Below, in pieces: positions 7,933 through 17,972 of a stretch of 64,000 bases of DNA. The stretch lies in NCBI GenBank assembly GCA_905233765.1, contig CAJOCU010000010.1:1-64000 (forward strand). The letters run 5' to 3'. Origin of the DNA: an uncultured Bacteroidaceae bacterium. Lineage in GTDB: Bacteria > Bacteroidota > Bacteroidia > Bacteroidales > Bacteroidaceae. Below the pieces are notes generated by a model that was not told the origin of the DNA, did not search any database, and was given only the letters and a program-made list of their open reading frames with translations. The translations under genes and the position numbers were made by a program. The stretch's first letter is position 1. Each line of letters begins with the position of its first letter.

Positions 7933-10464
7933 ATGAAGCAACTGAAGAAACTCCTCCCCGATTTTCTTTCCATCCTCTTCTTTGTAGCCCTCTCTTTCGC
8001 CTACTTCGCCAAGCCCGTCACGGAAGGATGGGTGCTGACAGGCCACGACCACAGCGGCGGCATGGGTGCGGTCTCGGAGATGGAAGCTTACCGCAAGAGC
8101 CACGATGGTGAGCGAACCCGCTGGACCAACACGTTGTTCTCGGGTATGCCCACCTACCAGATAGCCCCCTCCTACCCTTCCACCGAGAAACTGTCAAAGG
8201 TCGAGAGCGTCTATAAGCTGTGGCTGCCGGACTACATGGTGCTCGTGTTCATCATGCTCCTGGGCTTTTACATCCTGCTGCGCGCTTTCGACTTCAAGGC
8301 ATGGATGGCTGCGTTGGGTGCTGTCCTCTGGGCGTTCTCCAGCTACTACTTTATTATTATAGGTGCAGGCCACATCTGGAAGTTCTACACGCTGGCCTAC
8401 ATTCCACCTACCATTGCAGGCATGGTGCTCTGCTATCGCGGACGCTACGGCTGGGGGCTTCTGGCGACCGCCTTCTTCATGGCGTTGCAGATCCTCTCCA
8501 ACCACATCCAGATGACCTATTACTTCGGCTTTGTGATGGTGCTGATGGCCTTGGCATTCCTTGAGCTGAGCCACTGGCGCAACTGGATAAAGGGCACAAC
8601 CGTCTTCGTGCTCGGTTGTCTTATTGGTATTGCCGTGAATGTCTCGAACCTCTACCACACGTGGGAATACTCCAAGGAGTCGATGCGCGGGAAGAGCGAA
8701 CTGACACAGAAGACCAAAGACCCAACAGACCAGACCAACAGCGGACTGGAACGCAGCTACATCACCGCATGGAGCTATGGCATCGGTGAGACATGGACTC
8801 TGCTCATCCCCAATGCCAAGGGTGGTGCCAGCCAACCTCTCACACAGAGCAAGACGGCCATGGAGAAGGCCAATCCCACGTATATGCCCGTCTATCAGAG
8901 CATCGGTCAGTACTGGGGCGAGCAACCTGGGACGAGTGGCCCCGTGTATGTCGGAGCCTTCGTGCTGTTCTTGTTCGTCCTCGGACTATTCATCGTTAAG
9001 GGACCGATGAAATGGGCTCTTTTCACAGCTACAATCCTCAGCATCTCGCTAGCATGGGGTAAGAACTTCATGCCCTGGACCGACCTATGGTTGGACTATG
9101 TTCCGATGTACGATAAGTTCCGCACTGTCGCCTCCATCCTCGTCATTGCGGAGTTCACGATTCCGCTTCTTGCGATGATGGCACTGCGGGAGATTGCAGA
9201 GAAAGAAAATGTGATTGGCGAGAAATACAAATGGCCCTTCTTCATATCCCTTGCACTGACAGGAGGCGTTTGCCTGCTCTTCTACCTGATGCCCGATGTA
9301 TTCTTCGGCAACTACGTCAGCAGCTCCGAGGCAGCAATGTTGGACAACGCCGTTCAGCAGGGTTATATCCCTGCCGATATGCTCGCCGACATCCTCCGAA
9401 ACCTGAATGATATGCGCCGTGCTGTCTTCACAGCTGATGCCGGCCGCTCGCTCGTCATCATCCTCGTAGGCTGCGCTGTATTGATTGCATACCATTATAA
9501 GAAGATTAAGGCGTGGGCAATGGTGGGTTGCCTCATCGTGCTCTGCACCGCTGACATGTGGGACGTGAACAAGCGCTACCTCAATGATGCCATGTTCAGC
9601 GCCCCCCAGCCTACCCAGCAGTTCTTCGCCAAGACACCCACGGATGAGGCCATCCTGCAGGATAGCGACCTCTACTATCGTGTTGTGAACCTCGCCGTCA
9701 GCACCTTCAACGACAACACCACCTCGTACTGGCACAAGAGCATCGGCGGCTATCACGCGGCCAAGCTGCGCCGCTATCAGGAACTCATCGAGGCCTACAT
9801 CCAGCCACAGATGATGGAGCTCTATCAGGCCGCTGCACAGACTGGCGGGCGACTCGACAGCATTGCTGGCGACAGCCTCTTCCCCGTGCTGAATATGCTG
9901 AATACCAAGTATGCCATCCTGCCACTGCAGGGCGGCGAGACGGTGCCCGTTCAGAACTCCTGGGCTATGGGAAATGCCTGGTTCGTGGATAACGTCTTCC
10001 TCGTGGACAATGCCGATGAAGAGCTGGCGCTGCTAGGAGCCATCAACCCTCGCACGACAGCGGCCGTTGACGTGAGTTTCAAGGAACAACTCCCCGAGCA
10101 TCTCATCAGCGGCGGAGGACCAACGCCCCGCACTGACGAAGGAGGCACGGAGGCAGGTCTTCATTTGACCACCTACGAGGCCAACGCCCTCACCTTTGAG
10201 GCTGAGAGCGACCGTGAGCGGCTGGCTGTCTTCTCCGATATCTACTACCCGGGCTGGCAATGCACCATTGACGGGGAATCCGCCAACATCCTACGCGCCG
10301 ACTATGTCCTGCGCGCCGTCGTGATTCCTGCCGGAAAACATACCATTGAGTTCCGTTTTGACCCACAAAGCCTTCACGCCACTGAGACCATCGCCACCAC
10401 AGCCCTCATCGCTCTTGCGCTGCTACTCATCGCGCTACTCTGTTGGAGATTCATTAAACATTAA
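7933..10464 (+). CDS. YfhO-like multi-pass membrane protein
   Basis: 843 aa, many TM segments, GWVLTGHDHSGGMGAVSEMEAY N-terminus and YYPGWQCTIDG...C-terminal region typical of YfhO. Confidence 0.8.
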   Translation: MKQLKKLLPDFLSILFFVALSFAYFAKPVTEGWVLTGHDHSGGMGAVSEMEAYRKSHDGERTRWTNTLFSGMPTYQIAPSYPSTEKLSKVESVYKLWLPDYMVLVFIMLLGFYILLRAFDFKAWMAALGAVLWAFSSYYFIIIGAGHIWKFYTLAYIPPTIAGMVLCYRGRYGWGLLATAFFMALQILSNHIQMTYYFGFVMVLMALAFLELSHWRNWIKGTTVFVLGCLIGIAVNVSNLYHTWEYSKESMRGKSELTQKTKDPTDQTNSGLERSYITAWSYGIGETWTLLIPNAKGGASQPLTQSKTAMEKANPTYMPVYQSIGQYWGEQPGTSGPVYVGAFVLFLFVLGLFIVKGPMKWALFTATILSISLAWGKNFMPWTDLWLDYVPMYDKFRTVASILVIAEFTIPLLAMMALREIAEKENVIGEKYKWPFFISLALTGGVCLLFYLMPDVFFGNYVSSSEAAMLDNAVQQGYIPADMLADILRNLNDMRRAVFTADAGRSLVIILVGCAVLIAYHYKKIKAWAMVGCLIVLCTADMWDVNKRYLNDAMFSAPQPTQQFFAKTPTDEAILQDSDLYYRVVNLAVSTFNDNTTSYWHKSIGGYHAAKLRRYQELIEAYIQPQMMELYQAAAQTGGRLDSIAGDSLFPVLNMLNTKYAILPLQGGETVPVQNSWAMGNAWFVDNVFLVDNADEELALLGAINPRTTAAVDVSFKEQLPEHLISGGGPTPRTDEGGTEAGLHLTTYEANALTFEAESDRERLAVFSDIYYPGWQCTIDGESANILRADYVLRAVVIPAGKHTIEFRFDPQSLHATETIATTALIALALLLIALLCWRFIKH

Positions 10465-10468
10465 TATA

Positions 10469-10506
10469 ACAAAGAAGCGGAAATCTCAGGATTTCCGCTT
10501 CTTTGT
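10469..10506. terminator. Bidirectional terminator between convergent yfhO-like gene and ftsZ
   Basis: acaaagaagcggaaat-ctcagg-atttccgcttctttgt, perfect 16-bp stem. Confidence 0.85.
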
Positions 10507-11856
10507 TTAGAATGTAATGGTGAAGGCGAGGCCGTCGTCAGAGGCTTCAGCGGCGGGCTCGACATTCTCCGCAGGGGTCTCGCGGTTGGACTTCTCCTGG
10601 ATGCGTCGCAGCTCGTCCTTCTTGCGATCCACGGTGGGCGTGGATTCCACCATTGAGATGATGTCGTCGTTGTCGAGGTCGTTCTCTGCGAAAATGAAGA
10701 TTTGGCGGCGAGGCTTCTGAGGCTTGTTGTCGTCGGTGCCGTAGAACTGGCCGCGACGCTGCTCCTTCTCTTCCTGTTCCTCTTCGCGCAGACGCTCGCG
10801 CTCTTCTTCCTCGCGGGTGAGCTTGGCCATGCGATCCTGCATGCTGGGCACATTCTGGAGCCCGAAACCGGAGGCGAGGAGGGTGATCTTAACCTTATCA
10901 CCGAGGCTGTCGTCGGTGCCCATACCCCACTTGGTCTCGACACTGTCCTGATTGAACTTGCTCATGAAGTCGTTAACCTCGTTCATCTCCTCCATCGTGA
11001 GCTGGTTGTTCTGGTCGTTGCGACTGAAGGTGATGTAGAAGAGCACTTTCTTGGAGTTGAAGATGTCATTGTTGTTGAGCAGCGGGCTGTGGAGGGCTTC
11101 CTGGAAGGCCTTGGTAACGCGGTTCTCGCCCTCGCCGTAGCCTGTAGACATGATAGCGACACCTCCATCCTTGAGCACAGTCTTCACATCTTGGAAATCG
11201 AGGTTAATGATACCACGCATGGTAATGATCTCGGCAATGCTCTTGGCTGCGATGCTGAGGGTGTCGTCGGCCTTGGCGAAGCCGTTGAGGACGGTGAGCT
11301 CAGGGTAGATCTCACGCAGGCGCTCATTGTTGATGACGAGGAGCGCATCCACATGTTTGCTCATCTCCTCAACGCCGTCGAGGGCCTGGTCAATTTTCTT
11401 ATGTCCTTCAAAACGGAACGGAATGGTGACGATACCTACGGTGAGGATATCCAACTCACGGGCGCACTGTGCCACGATGGGCGCTGCACCTGTACCGGTG
11501 CCGCCACCCATACCGGCAGTGATAAAGGCCATGCGCGTGCCGTCAGTGAAGAGTTCACGAATTTGTGGAAGGGAGTCGAGGGCGGCCTTGCGACCAACCT
11601 CGGGGCGGTTGCCGGCGCCGAGGCCTTCGCCCATCTGCAACTTCATAGGCACGGGGGAGTCGGTGAGTGCCTTGTTATCGGTGTTGCAGAGAACGTAGGT
11701 GACATCGTGGATGCCCTCGTTGAACATATGGGTCACAGCGTTGCCGCCGCCTCCACCTACACCCACCACCTTGATGATGCTGGGATTGCTGACTTTGAGA
11801 TTGAACTGAATACCGCCAGTCTCGTTGATATATTCTTCTGCCATGGATATAGACAA
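10507..11856 (-). CDS. ftsZ: Cell division protein FtsZ
   Basis: 449 aa; GGGGGNAVTHM, GMGGGTGTGAAP. Confidence 0.97.
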   Translation of the reverse strand: MSISMAEEYINETGGIQFNLKVSNPSIIKVVGVGGGGGNAVTHMFNEGIHDVTYVLCNTDNKALTDSPVPMKLQMGEGLGAGNRPEVGRKAALDSLPQIRELFTDGTRMAFITAGMGGGTGTGAAPIVAQCARELDILTVGIVTIPFRFEGHKKIDQALDGVEEMSKHVDALLVINNERLREIYPELTVLNGFAKADDTLSIAAKSIAEIITMRGIINLDFQDVKTVLKDGGVAIMSTGYGEGENRVTKAFQEALHSPLLNNNDIFNSKKVLFYITFSRNDQNNQLTMEEMNEVNDFMSKFNQDSVETKWGMGTDDSLGDKVKITLLASGFGLQNVPSMQDRMAKLTREEEERERLREEEQEEKEQRRGQFYGTDDNKPQKPRRQIFIFAENDLDNDDIISMVESTPTVDRKKDELRRIQEKSNRETPAENVEPAAEASDDGLAFTITF

Positions 11857-11901
11857 TTGATAGATTGAAAGTTCTGAGATTTGTCGATGTTGAGAATTAG
11901 A

Positions 11902-13293
11902 TTACTTTTCCTCGACCAAGTCTGTAGCAAGATCCTTAAACCACTTGCTCATACGCGAGAAGGCTCCGGGGCCCTTTTCCTTTTTCTTTTCTTCCTTGGG
12001 CTCCTCTATTTGATCTTCGATGACAGGAACCTCCTCGGGTTGTTCAGGCTTGGGCTGCATGACGACACCTTCTTCCTTGATGGTGGAGGTGGGAATCGTC
12101 GGTTCTTCCCTGCTCGGATCGAAGAGGCCTGGTTCTATAGGACGTTCGCTGGTGCACTCCTCATCGCCACGGCGTAGCATCGCAATCAGGGTTGCAAGGG
12201 TGTTGGATTGCGTATCCAAACGCAGATTGGTGGTAAACTCTGTTACCGCAGGCATCAGGCGAGTCTTCACCTTGTCGAAGTGATGGTATTTGAAGAAGGC
12301 CGTTTCCAGCTGACGCATATTTGCACCACCACCCGTGAAGATGACACCCGAGAGAAGGCGATCGGAATAGTTCTTAACCTGCTCCCATACATTCTCTAGA
12401 ATTTCCTGCTGACGAGACTCTATGATATCTAGCAGTCGCTTCTTGTCAATCTGACGGTCATTGCTGATATTGAGAGTCGTCGTCTCTGCATTCTCCGTTT
12501 CTTCTGTGTAGGCCGAGCCATGGGTACGCTTGAGAAGTTCGGCCTCTTCACGCTCGATATGGAAGATAGCAGCAATGTCTGCTGTGATGTTGTCACCTCC
12601 CATCGGGATGACAACCAAGTGACGCAGGATATTCTTCTCGTAGATGACTACGGTCGTGGTCTCAGCACCAAAATCGACAAGTGCACAACCAGAACGCTTC
12701 TCGGGATCCGTGAGAAGGTAACCAGAGAGGAGAAGGGGTGAGATGAAGAAATCAAATGGTTCCAGCTTGGCTCCTTCCAGACAACGACGCAGGTTCTCGC
12801 AGAGCACCTTGCGTGCCACAATATTCTTGAAATAGCCCTCGATGTGATCAGCCATGATGCCCACGGGATCCATCGTGAGGTGACTGCCCACGCGGTATTC
12901 CTGAGGTACGAAATCAAGAATCTCGGCATTGGGATAGGGTTGCATACGGTTCTCATCCTTCAAAGCGTCCATGATCTCCTCATTGATGGCCACCTTGACA
13001 TCGAGCTGCCGCTTGACAGTGTTACCAATGGTGCGAAGCGACTGTCCCGTCACGCCTACATAAACTTTGTTGACAAAGATCTTCTGGCGCTCTTCGATGC
13101 GCTTGATGACGGTGGCAATGGCCTGCACAGTCTTGTCGATGTTATAAACTACCCCCTTATGGATGCTGTCCGGGGCGCTCTCTTTCTCAAAGCCTGTGAT
13201 CTGCAGGCTTCCGTCGGGCTTCTTCTGCCCTATCATGGCGCGGATCGATGACGATCCGAGCTCAATGACTACGATGTTCTTTTCGACTCCCAT
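11902..13293 (-). CDS. ftsA: Cell division protein FtsA
   Basis: 463 aa; actin-like ATPase motifs, VIFTGGGANM, C-terminal amphipathic FSRMSKWFKDLATDLVEE. Confidence 0.95.
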   Translation of the reverse strand: MGVEKNIVVIELGSSSIRAMIGQKKPDGSLQITGFEKESAPDSIHKGVVYNIDKTVQAIATVIKRIEERQKIFVNKVYVGVTGQSLRTIGNTVKRQLDVKVAINEEIMDALKDENRMQPYPNAEILDFVPQEYRVGSHLTMDPVGIMADHIEGYFKNIVARKVLCENLRRCLEGAKLEPFDFFISPLLLSGYLLTDPEKRSGCALVDFGAETTTVVIYEKNILRHLVVIPMGGDNITADIAAIFHIEREEAELLKRTHGSAYTEETENAETTTLNISNDRQIDKKRLLDIIESRQQEILENVWEQVKNYSDRLLSGVIFTGGGANMRQLETAFFKYHHFDKVKTRLMPAVTEFTTNLRLDTQSNTLATLIAMLRRGDEECTSERPIEPGLFDPSREEPTIPTSTIKEEGVVMQPKPEQPEEVPVIEDQIEEPKEEKKKEKGPGAFSRMSKWFKDLATDLVEEK

Positions 13294-13349
13294 AACCTAT
13301 GTAATATAATGAATAATGAACGATGGATAATGAATTGTTGGCGACGTGG

Positions 13350-14084
13350 TTACTCGCGTCGAGTGCAGATGACTTGATTGTCGAATTTCATGTTGATGGT
13401 CTTATAGCGGTTCCAACCAGCCTTGCTCAAACCTTCGGCATAAAAGGTCTGCAAGCGACAGAGTTTGTCAGTAAGACGGGATGTGTCGCCCAATTGGATG
13501 ATATGCTCACCAACACGAGGGGTGAGTTCCAATTCGCCGGCATCCGTGACATGAATCTCCTGAATCCGGTGATTCCAGAAGGTGTCCCTGCATAGAGTCA
13601 CACCCATGGGCGCATAGAGGGGGCCGGCAGTCTTCTTCTGAACATTGCCAGTCATGACTATGAGGTTGATGTAATGGTGACCGCGTGGCATGATGCCACC
13701 ACAGTTATCGATGTAGAAGTCCTCGCCCGCCTTGTTCAGCACATGAAGCACTGGAACGCGCGGTGTCACACGGATGGTCATGCGTCCGTCAGCAGCTTTG
13801 TAGCAGAGAGCCTCATCAATGTAGGGACTCGCTTTCAGCACCTTTTCCATCTTTGTCAAGCCGATGTCCTTCAGCGCCCTACCCTCAGGGAATAGTTTGT
13901 TTGCCACCAATAACTCACGCACCTCGTTCTCATTGATGAAGCCCGTCGAGTCCTGGTCGTTAACGATAATATCCAGTCCAGTGCAAACCTGACTCTCGTC
14001 GCTATGGTTAAAAGCAACGACAGCGTAGATGAGGTAGCTCGCGACACCTAGTAGGATACATATTTTAGCGATGGTCTTCCACAT
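13350..14084 (-). CDS. ftsQ: Cell division protein FtsQ/DivIB-like
   Basis: Supplied ORF trimmed to MWKTIAKICILLG; TM segment plus POTRA-like region; position between ftsA and murC. Confidence 0.85.
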   Translation of the reverse strand: MWKTIAKICILLGVASYLIYAVVAFNHSDESQVCTGLDIIVNDQDSTGFINENEVRELLVANKLFPEGRALKDIGLTKMEKVLKASPYIDEALCYKAADGRMTIRVTPRVPVLHVLNKAGEDFYIDNCGGIMPRGHHYINLIVMTGNVQKKTAGPLYAPMGVTLCRDTFWNHRIQEIHVTDAGELELTPRVGEHIIQLGDTSRLTDKLCRLQTFYAEGLSKAGWNRYKTINMKFDNQVICTRRE

Positions 14085-14127
14085 TTGTTGATGAGAAACG
14101 AAAGGATGAATAGTGAGAAACGATGAA

Positions 14128-15501
14128 TTAGAGGGTTTCAACGACTTTTGCGATCTCCCTTGAGTAGTCTTCAAGATCACCCGCACCGAGTGTCATGAGC
14201 ACATCGAAGTCCGTCTGGCGGACTACATCCAAGACATCGGCCTTACGAATGAGCCGACCTGCAGTGCCAGGGCGCAGATTATCGAGTATGAGTTGGCTGG
14301 TGACTCCCGGGATAGGGGTTTCGCGGGCTGGGTAGATCTCTGTGAGGATGACTTCATCGAGCAGCGAGAGGGCATCGGCAAACTCACGGTAGAAGTCGCG
14401 CGTGCGAGTGTAAAGATGAGGTTGGAAGATGCCAACAATACGACGGCCTGCATACACCTCGCGAATACTCTGGATACAAGCACGAAGTTCCTCGGGGTGA
14501 TGCGCGTAGTCGCTGAGGTAAGCCTTGCGCGCATTCTTGACACGGAAGTCAAAACGGCGCTCTACACCGCTGAAGGAGGCCATACCCTGACGTATCTCGT
14601 CGGCGCTGAGGCCTGCAATCTGCGCCAACGCCATAGCAGCAATGCCATTCTCTATGTTGACACTCACGGGCACGCCCAACTGGATGTCGGAGATTTCACC
14701 CAACGGCGATACAAGGTCAAAGCTGATCTCGCCACCACCGATGCGGATATTCTCGGCATGGAAGTCGCCCTCATTGCGGGAGTAGGTATAGGTTGTCACG
14801 CCAGCTGGCACGTTGGGCTGCATCTTCAGACCTGTGTGCATGACCAGAAAACCCTGAGGACGAATCAACTCCGTGTAGTGGCGGAAGCTTTCGAGATAGG
14901 CTTCCTCGGTGCCATAAATATCGAGATGGTCTGGGTCGGTGGCTGTGATAACGGTGGCAAATGGAGAAAGCCTGTGGAAAGAACGATCGAATTCATCGGC
15001 CTCGATGACTACATAATCGCTCGAGGGTGCCAGAATATAGTTGGTACCATAGTTCTTGGTTATGCCACCAAGGAAGGCATTGCAGTCAACATGGCTCTGG
15101 TGGAGCAGATGGGCAGTCATGCTACTGGTAGTGGTTTTCCCATGGGTGCCCGCCACGCAGAGGCCCTGGTGGTCATGGGTGAGAGTTCCCAACACCTGTG
15201 CCCGTTTCTGGATGTTGAAACCTCCTGCACGGAAGAACTGAAGCTCACTATGGCTAGCAGGAATGGCGGGAGTGTAGATGACCAATGTCGTCTGGGGATT
15301 GCGACAGGGATCGGGGATGGCTGCGACATTATCATCGTAGTGGATGATGGCTCCCTCGCGCTCCAGGTCGCGAGTCAGCGCGCTGGGTGTCCGGTCGTAG
15401 CCTGCCACAACAAGACCACGCTGCAAATAGTAGCGGGCGATGGCGCTCATGCCGATGCCACCAATGCCAACGAAATAGACGGATGAAAGCTTATTGATCA
15501 T
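14128..15501 (-). CDS. murC: UDP-N-acetylmuramate--L-alanine ligase
   Basis: 457 aa; VAGTHGKTTTSSM; dcw context. Confidence 0.95.
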   Translation of the reverse strand: MINKLSSVYFVGIGGIGMSAIARYYLQRGLVVAGYDRTPSALTRDLEREGAIIHYDDNVAAIPDPCRNPQTTLVIYTPAIPASHSELQFFRAGGFNIQKRAQVLGTLTHDHQGLCVAGTHGKTTTSSMTAHLLHQSHVDCNAFLGGITKNYGTNYILAPSSDYVVIEADEFDRSFHRLSPFATVITATDPDHLDIYGTEEAYLESFRHYTELIRPQGFLVMHTGLKMQPNVPAGVTTYTYSRNEGDFHAENIRIGGGEISFDLVSPLGEISDIQLGVPVSVNIENGIAAMALAQIAGLSADEIRQGMASFSGVERRFDFRVKNARKAYLSDYAHHPEELRACIQSIREVYAGRRIVGIFQPHLYTRTRDFYREFADALSLLDEVILTEIYPARETPIPGVTSQLILDNLRPGTAGRLIRKADVLDVVRQTDFDVLMTLGAGDLEDYSREIAKVVETL

Positions 15502-15518
15502 ATAGGGCTTATGGGGGC

Positions 15519-16631
15519 TTATGATTTTTTACAGAGGTTTATCACTTCCTGTGCAATGACCTGTGCCGAGTCGGGCAGACCCATGGTCTTGGCGTTCTCA
15601 CCCAAGCGCTTCAGCGTAACATCATCGGAAGCCAAGGTGAGTGCTGTGGGAATGAGTTGTTCACGAGCATCGGCATCGCGCACGAGAAGGGCTGCATCTT
15701 TCTTAACTAAGGCCATCGCGTTGTGCGTCTGATGGTCCTCAGCCACATTGGGCGAAGGCACGAGAATCGAGGGCTTACCTAGCAAGCACAACTCTGAAAT
15801 GCTGCTGGCACCTGCACGACTGATGACAAGGTCGGCTGCACGGTAAGCTTCATCCATATGCTGGATGAAATCGGTCACCTTCAGGTTGGCAGGACAGCCT
15901 TTTTCAGCCAACTGGCGTTTGATATCCTCAAAGTAATAGCTACCCGTCTGCCAGATAAACTGCACTTTGCTGTCAGTGATGAGCTGGAGGTTGTCCATGA
16001 CACTTTCGTTGATGGTACGAGCACCTAAACTGCCGCCGATGATGAGCACTACGGGACGGATAGGGTTGAAGCCCAGCTTGGTGACGGCCTCAGCACGTGC
16101 GAGTTTACACTCAAGGAGCGCCTGGCGGACGGGGTTGCCCGTCAACATGATCTTCTCTTTAGGGAAGAAACGCTCCATCCCCTCATATGCCACGCAGATT
16201 TTCTTGGCAGACTTGGCCAGCAACTTATTGGTGACACCAGCAAAGGAGTTCTGCTCCTGAATGAGCGTAGGAATCCCCATGGCAGCGGCCATATTCAATG
16301 TCGGGCCACTGGCATAACCGCCAACACCCACAGCCACCATCGGCTGAAAGTCTTTAATGATCCGACGGGCCATGCGACGACTCTTCCATATCTTCCACAA
16401 GACAATGATGTTACGCCACAAACGCTTGCGGTCGAAGCCCGCAATAGGCAAGCCAATGATCTCGTAACCGGCAGCTGGAACACGCTGCATTTCCATGCGC
16501 CCTTCGGCGCCAACAAATAGGATTTTGGCATCGGGCTGCAGCGACTTGATGGCATTTGCTATGCTAAGTGCGGGGAAGATGTGGCCTCCTGTGCCACCTC
16601 CGCTGACGATGACTTTGAGGGGTTGATTCAT
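15519..16631 (-). CDS. murG: UDP-GlcNAc:undecaprenyl-PP-MurNAc-pentapeptide GlcNAc transferase
   Basis: 370 aa; VSGGGTGGHIFPALSIA, ISRAGASSISEL. Confidence 0.96.
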   Translation of the reverse strand: MNQPLKVIVSGGGTGGHIFPALSIANAIKSLQPDAKILFVGAEGRMEMQRVPAAGYEIIGLPIAGFDRKRLWRNIIVLWKIWKSRRMARRIIKDFQPMVAVGVGGYASGPTLNMAAAMGIPTLIQEQNSFAGVTNKLLAKSAKKICVAYEGMERFFPKEKIMLTGNPVRQALLECKLARAEAVTKLGFNPIRPVVLIIGGSLGARTINESVMDNLQLITDSKVQFIWQTGSYYFEDIKRQLAEKGCPANLKVTDFIQHMDEAYRAADLVISRAGASSISELCLLGKPSILVPSPNVAEDHQTHNAMALVKKDAALLVRDADAREQLIPTALTLASDDVTLKRLGENAKTMGLPDSAQVIAQEVINLCKKS

Positions 16632-16727
16632 TATGGGTTTGAAATTTGGTGCAAAAATACGAATAATTCTCTTATGATGAACGCTTTGAGCAAACTTTTT
16701 CTTGTTAAAACCAGATATTTATGCGTC

Positions 16728-17936
16728 TTAGATGGCAGAGACCGACAAATCGGCATTCTGGCGAGCCGAACGACTGATAGAAAGCATCATTCCGATGTAG
16801 GCGCAGTTGACCATGATGGACGAGCCACCGCGGCTGACAAGAGGTAATGGCTGGCCTGTGACAGGGAACAACCCCACTGCTACCATCATATTGATGAGTG
16901 CCTGCGTAACAATTAGCAAAGACAGCCCCAGGATAAGGAAGGCTGGGAAGTTTTTCTCGCACCGGCTGGCGATACGTGCCGCTCGATAAAGCAACGCTAT
17001 GTAAAGCATGAGCACGAACAAACCGCCCACAAGCCCCAGCTCCTCAATGATAATGGCAAAGATGAAGTCCGAATAGGCCTGTGGCAGGAAATCTCGAACC
17101 TTGGAGTTGCCAGGGCCGCAACCGATGATGCCACTCGTGGCAACAGCAATATGTGCTTGAGTAATCTGGGGATTCGTATTCAGGTCGTATTGCAAAGGAT
17201 CCTCGGGAACCTCGGTGTGGTTACGGACTCGATGCGCCCAGGTCGTCAGGCGCTTCATCCCGGGTAACTTGCTCGCTTCCTCAAGCGTAGATTCCGGCGT
17301 AAACGCCAGCACGGAATAACCGATGGAACCAGCGACAACCAAGATTCCTATCAACGCACTCAGGTGCTTCCATGGCACATCGCCCACCACCATCATCATC
17401 AGGACAACGATAAAAGTGAACATGGCCGTTGAGAGATTCTCTTTTACGATGAGTCCGCAGATGATTACTGTAATGCCCAATATCCACTTGAAAGCAGAGA
17501 CCGTGGCTCCTTTCTCATTACGCATCACACTGAGCAACCAAGCCACAACAACGACCAGTGATCCTTTGGCAATCTCTGATGGCTGGAACGAGAAGCCACC
17601 CACACTCAACCAGCGGTTCGTGTCGTTGAGGCTCCCAGAGGAAAGCATCGCCGCCAATAATAGCAGGATACTCAGCACGGGACCAATGACGACAATCCAT
17701 CCAAAATAACGGCAAGGGATACGATGAATGACCCAAGTGATACCCACGCCAATGGCCAAATAAAGGCCATGCTTGAGCACAGGGCTCCAATAGGCCCCCT
17801 TCTCGAAAGTCATGTTACTAGAGGCGCTATAAACCTCAAGTATCGAGATGATACACAAGAAGAAAAGCACCATCCAAAGGACCTTGTCGCCTTCGAAGAG
17901 GTTGCCGAGATTGACGGATTTGTTACGGAGGGTCAT
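16728..17936 (-). CDS. ftsW: Lipid II polymerase/flippase FtsW (SEDS)
   Basis: 402 aa SEDS protein; FQPSEIAK, PLPLVSRGGSS. Confidence 0.95.
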   Translation of the reverse strand: MTLRNKSVNLGNLFEGDKVLWMVLFFLCIISILEVYSASSNMTFEKGAYWSPVLKHGLYLAIGVGITWVIHRIPCRYFGWIVVIGPVLSILLLLAAMLSSGSLNDTNRWLSVGGFSFQPSEIAKGSLVVVVAWLLSVMRNEKGATVSAFKWILGITVIICGLIVKENLSTAMFTFIVVLMMMVVGDVPWKHLSALIGILVVAGSIGYSVLAFTPESTLEEASKLPGMKRLTTWAHRVRNHTEVPEDPLQYDLNTNPQITQAHIAVATSGIIGCGPGNSKVRDFLPQAYSDFIFAIIIEELGLVGGLFVLMLYIALLYRAARIASRCEKNFPAFLILGLSLLIVTQALINMMVAVGLFPVTGQPLPLVSRGGSSIMVNCAYIGMMLSISRSARQNADLSVSAI

Positions 17937-17972
17937 TGAGATATGACAATTTTACAATTTAACGATATACAT

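Noticed and set aside
10100-10165. Possible in-frame repeat insertion in the YfhO-like protein (SGGGPTPRTDEGGTEAG)
   Set aside because: Composition hints at an insertion, but the sequence does not match the cobalamin-locus repeat well enough to claim it.
10702-15486. Long plus-strand ORFs opposite ftsZ, ftsA and murC (e.g. 10702-11868, 14293-15486)
   Set aside because: Complementary-frame artefacts of well-conserved coding genes.
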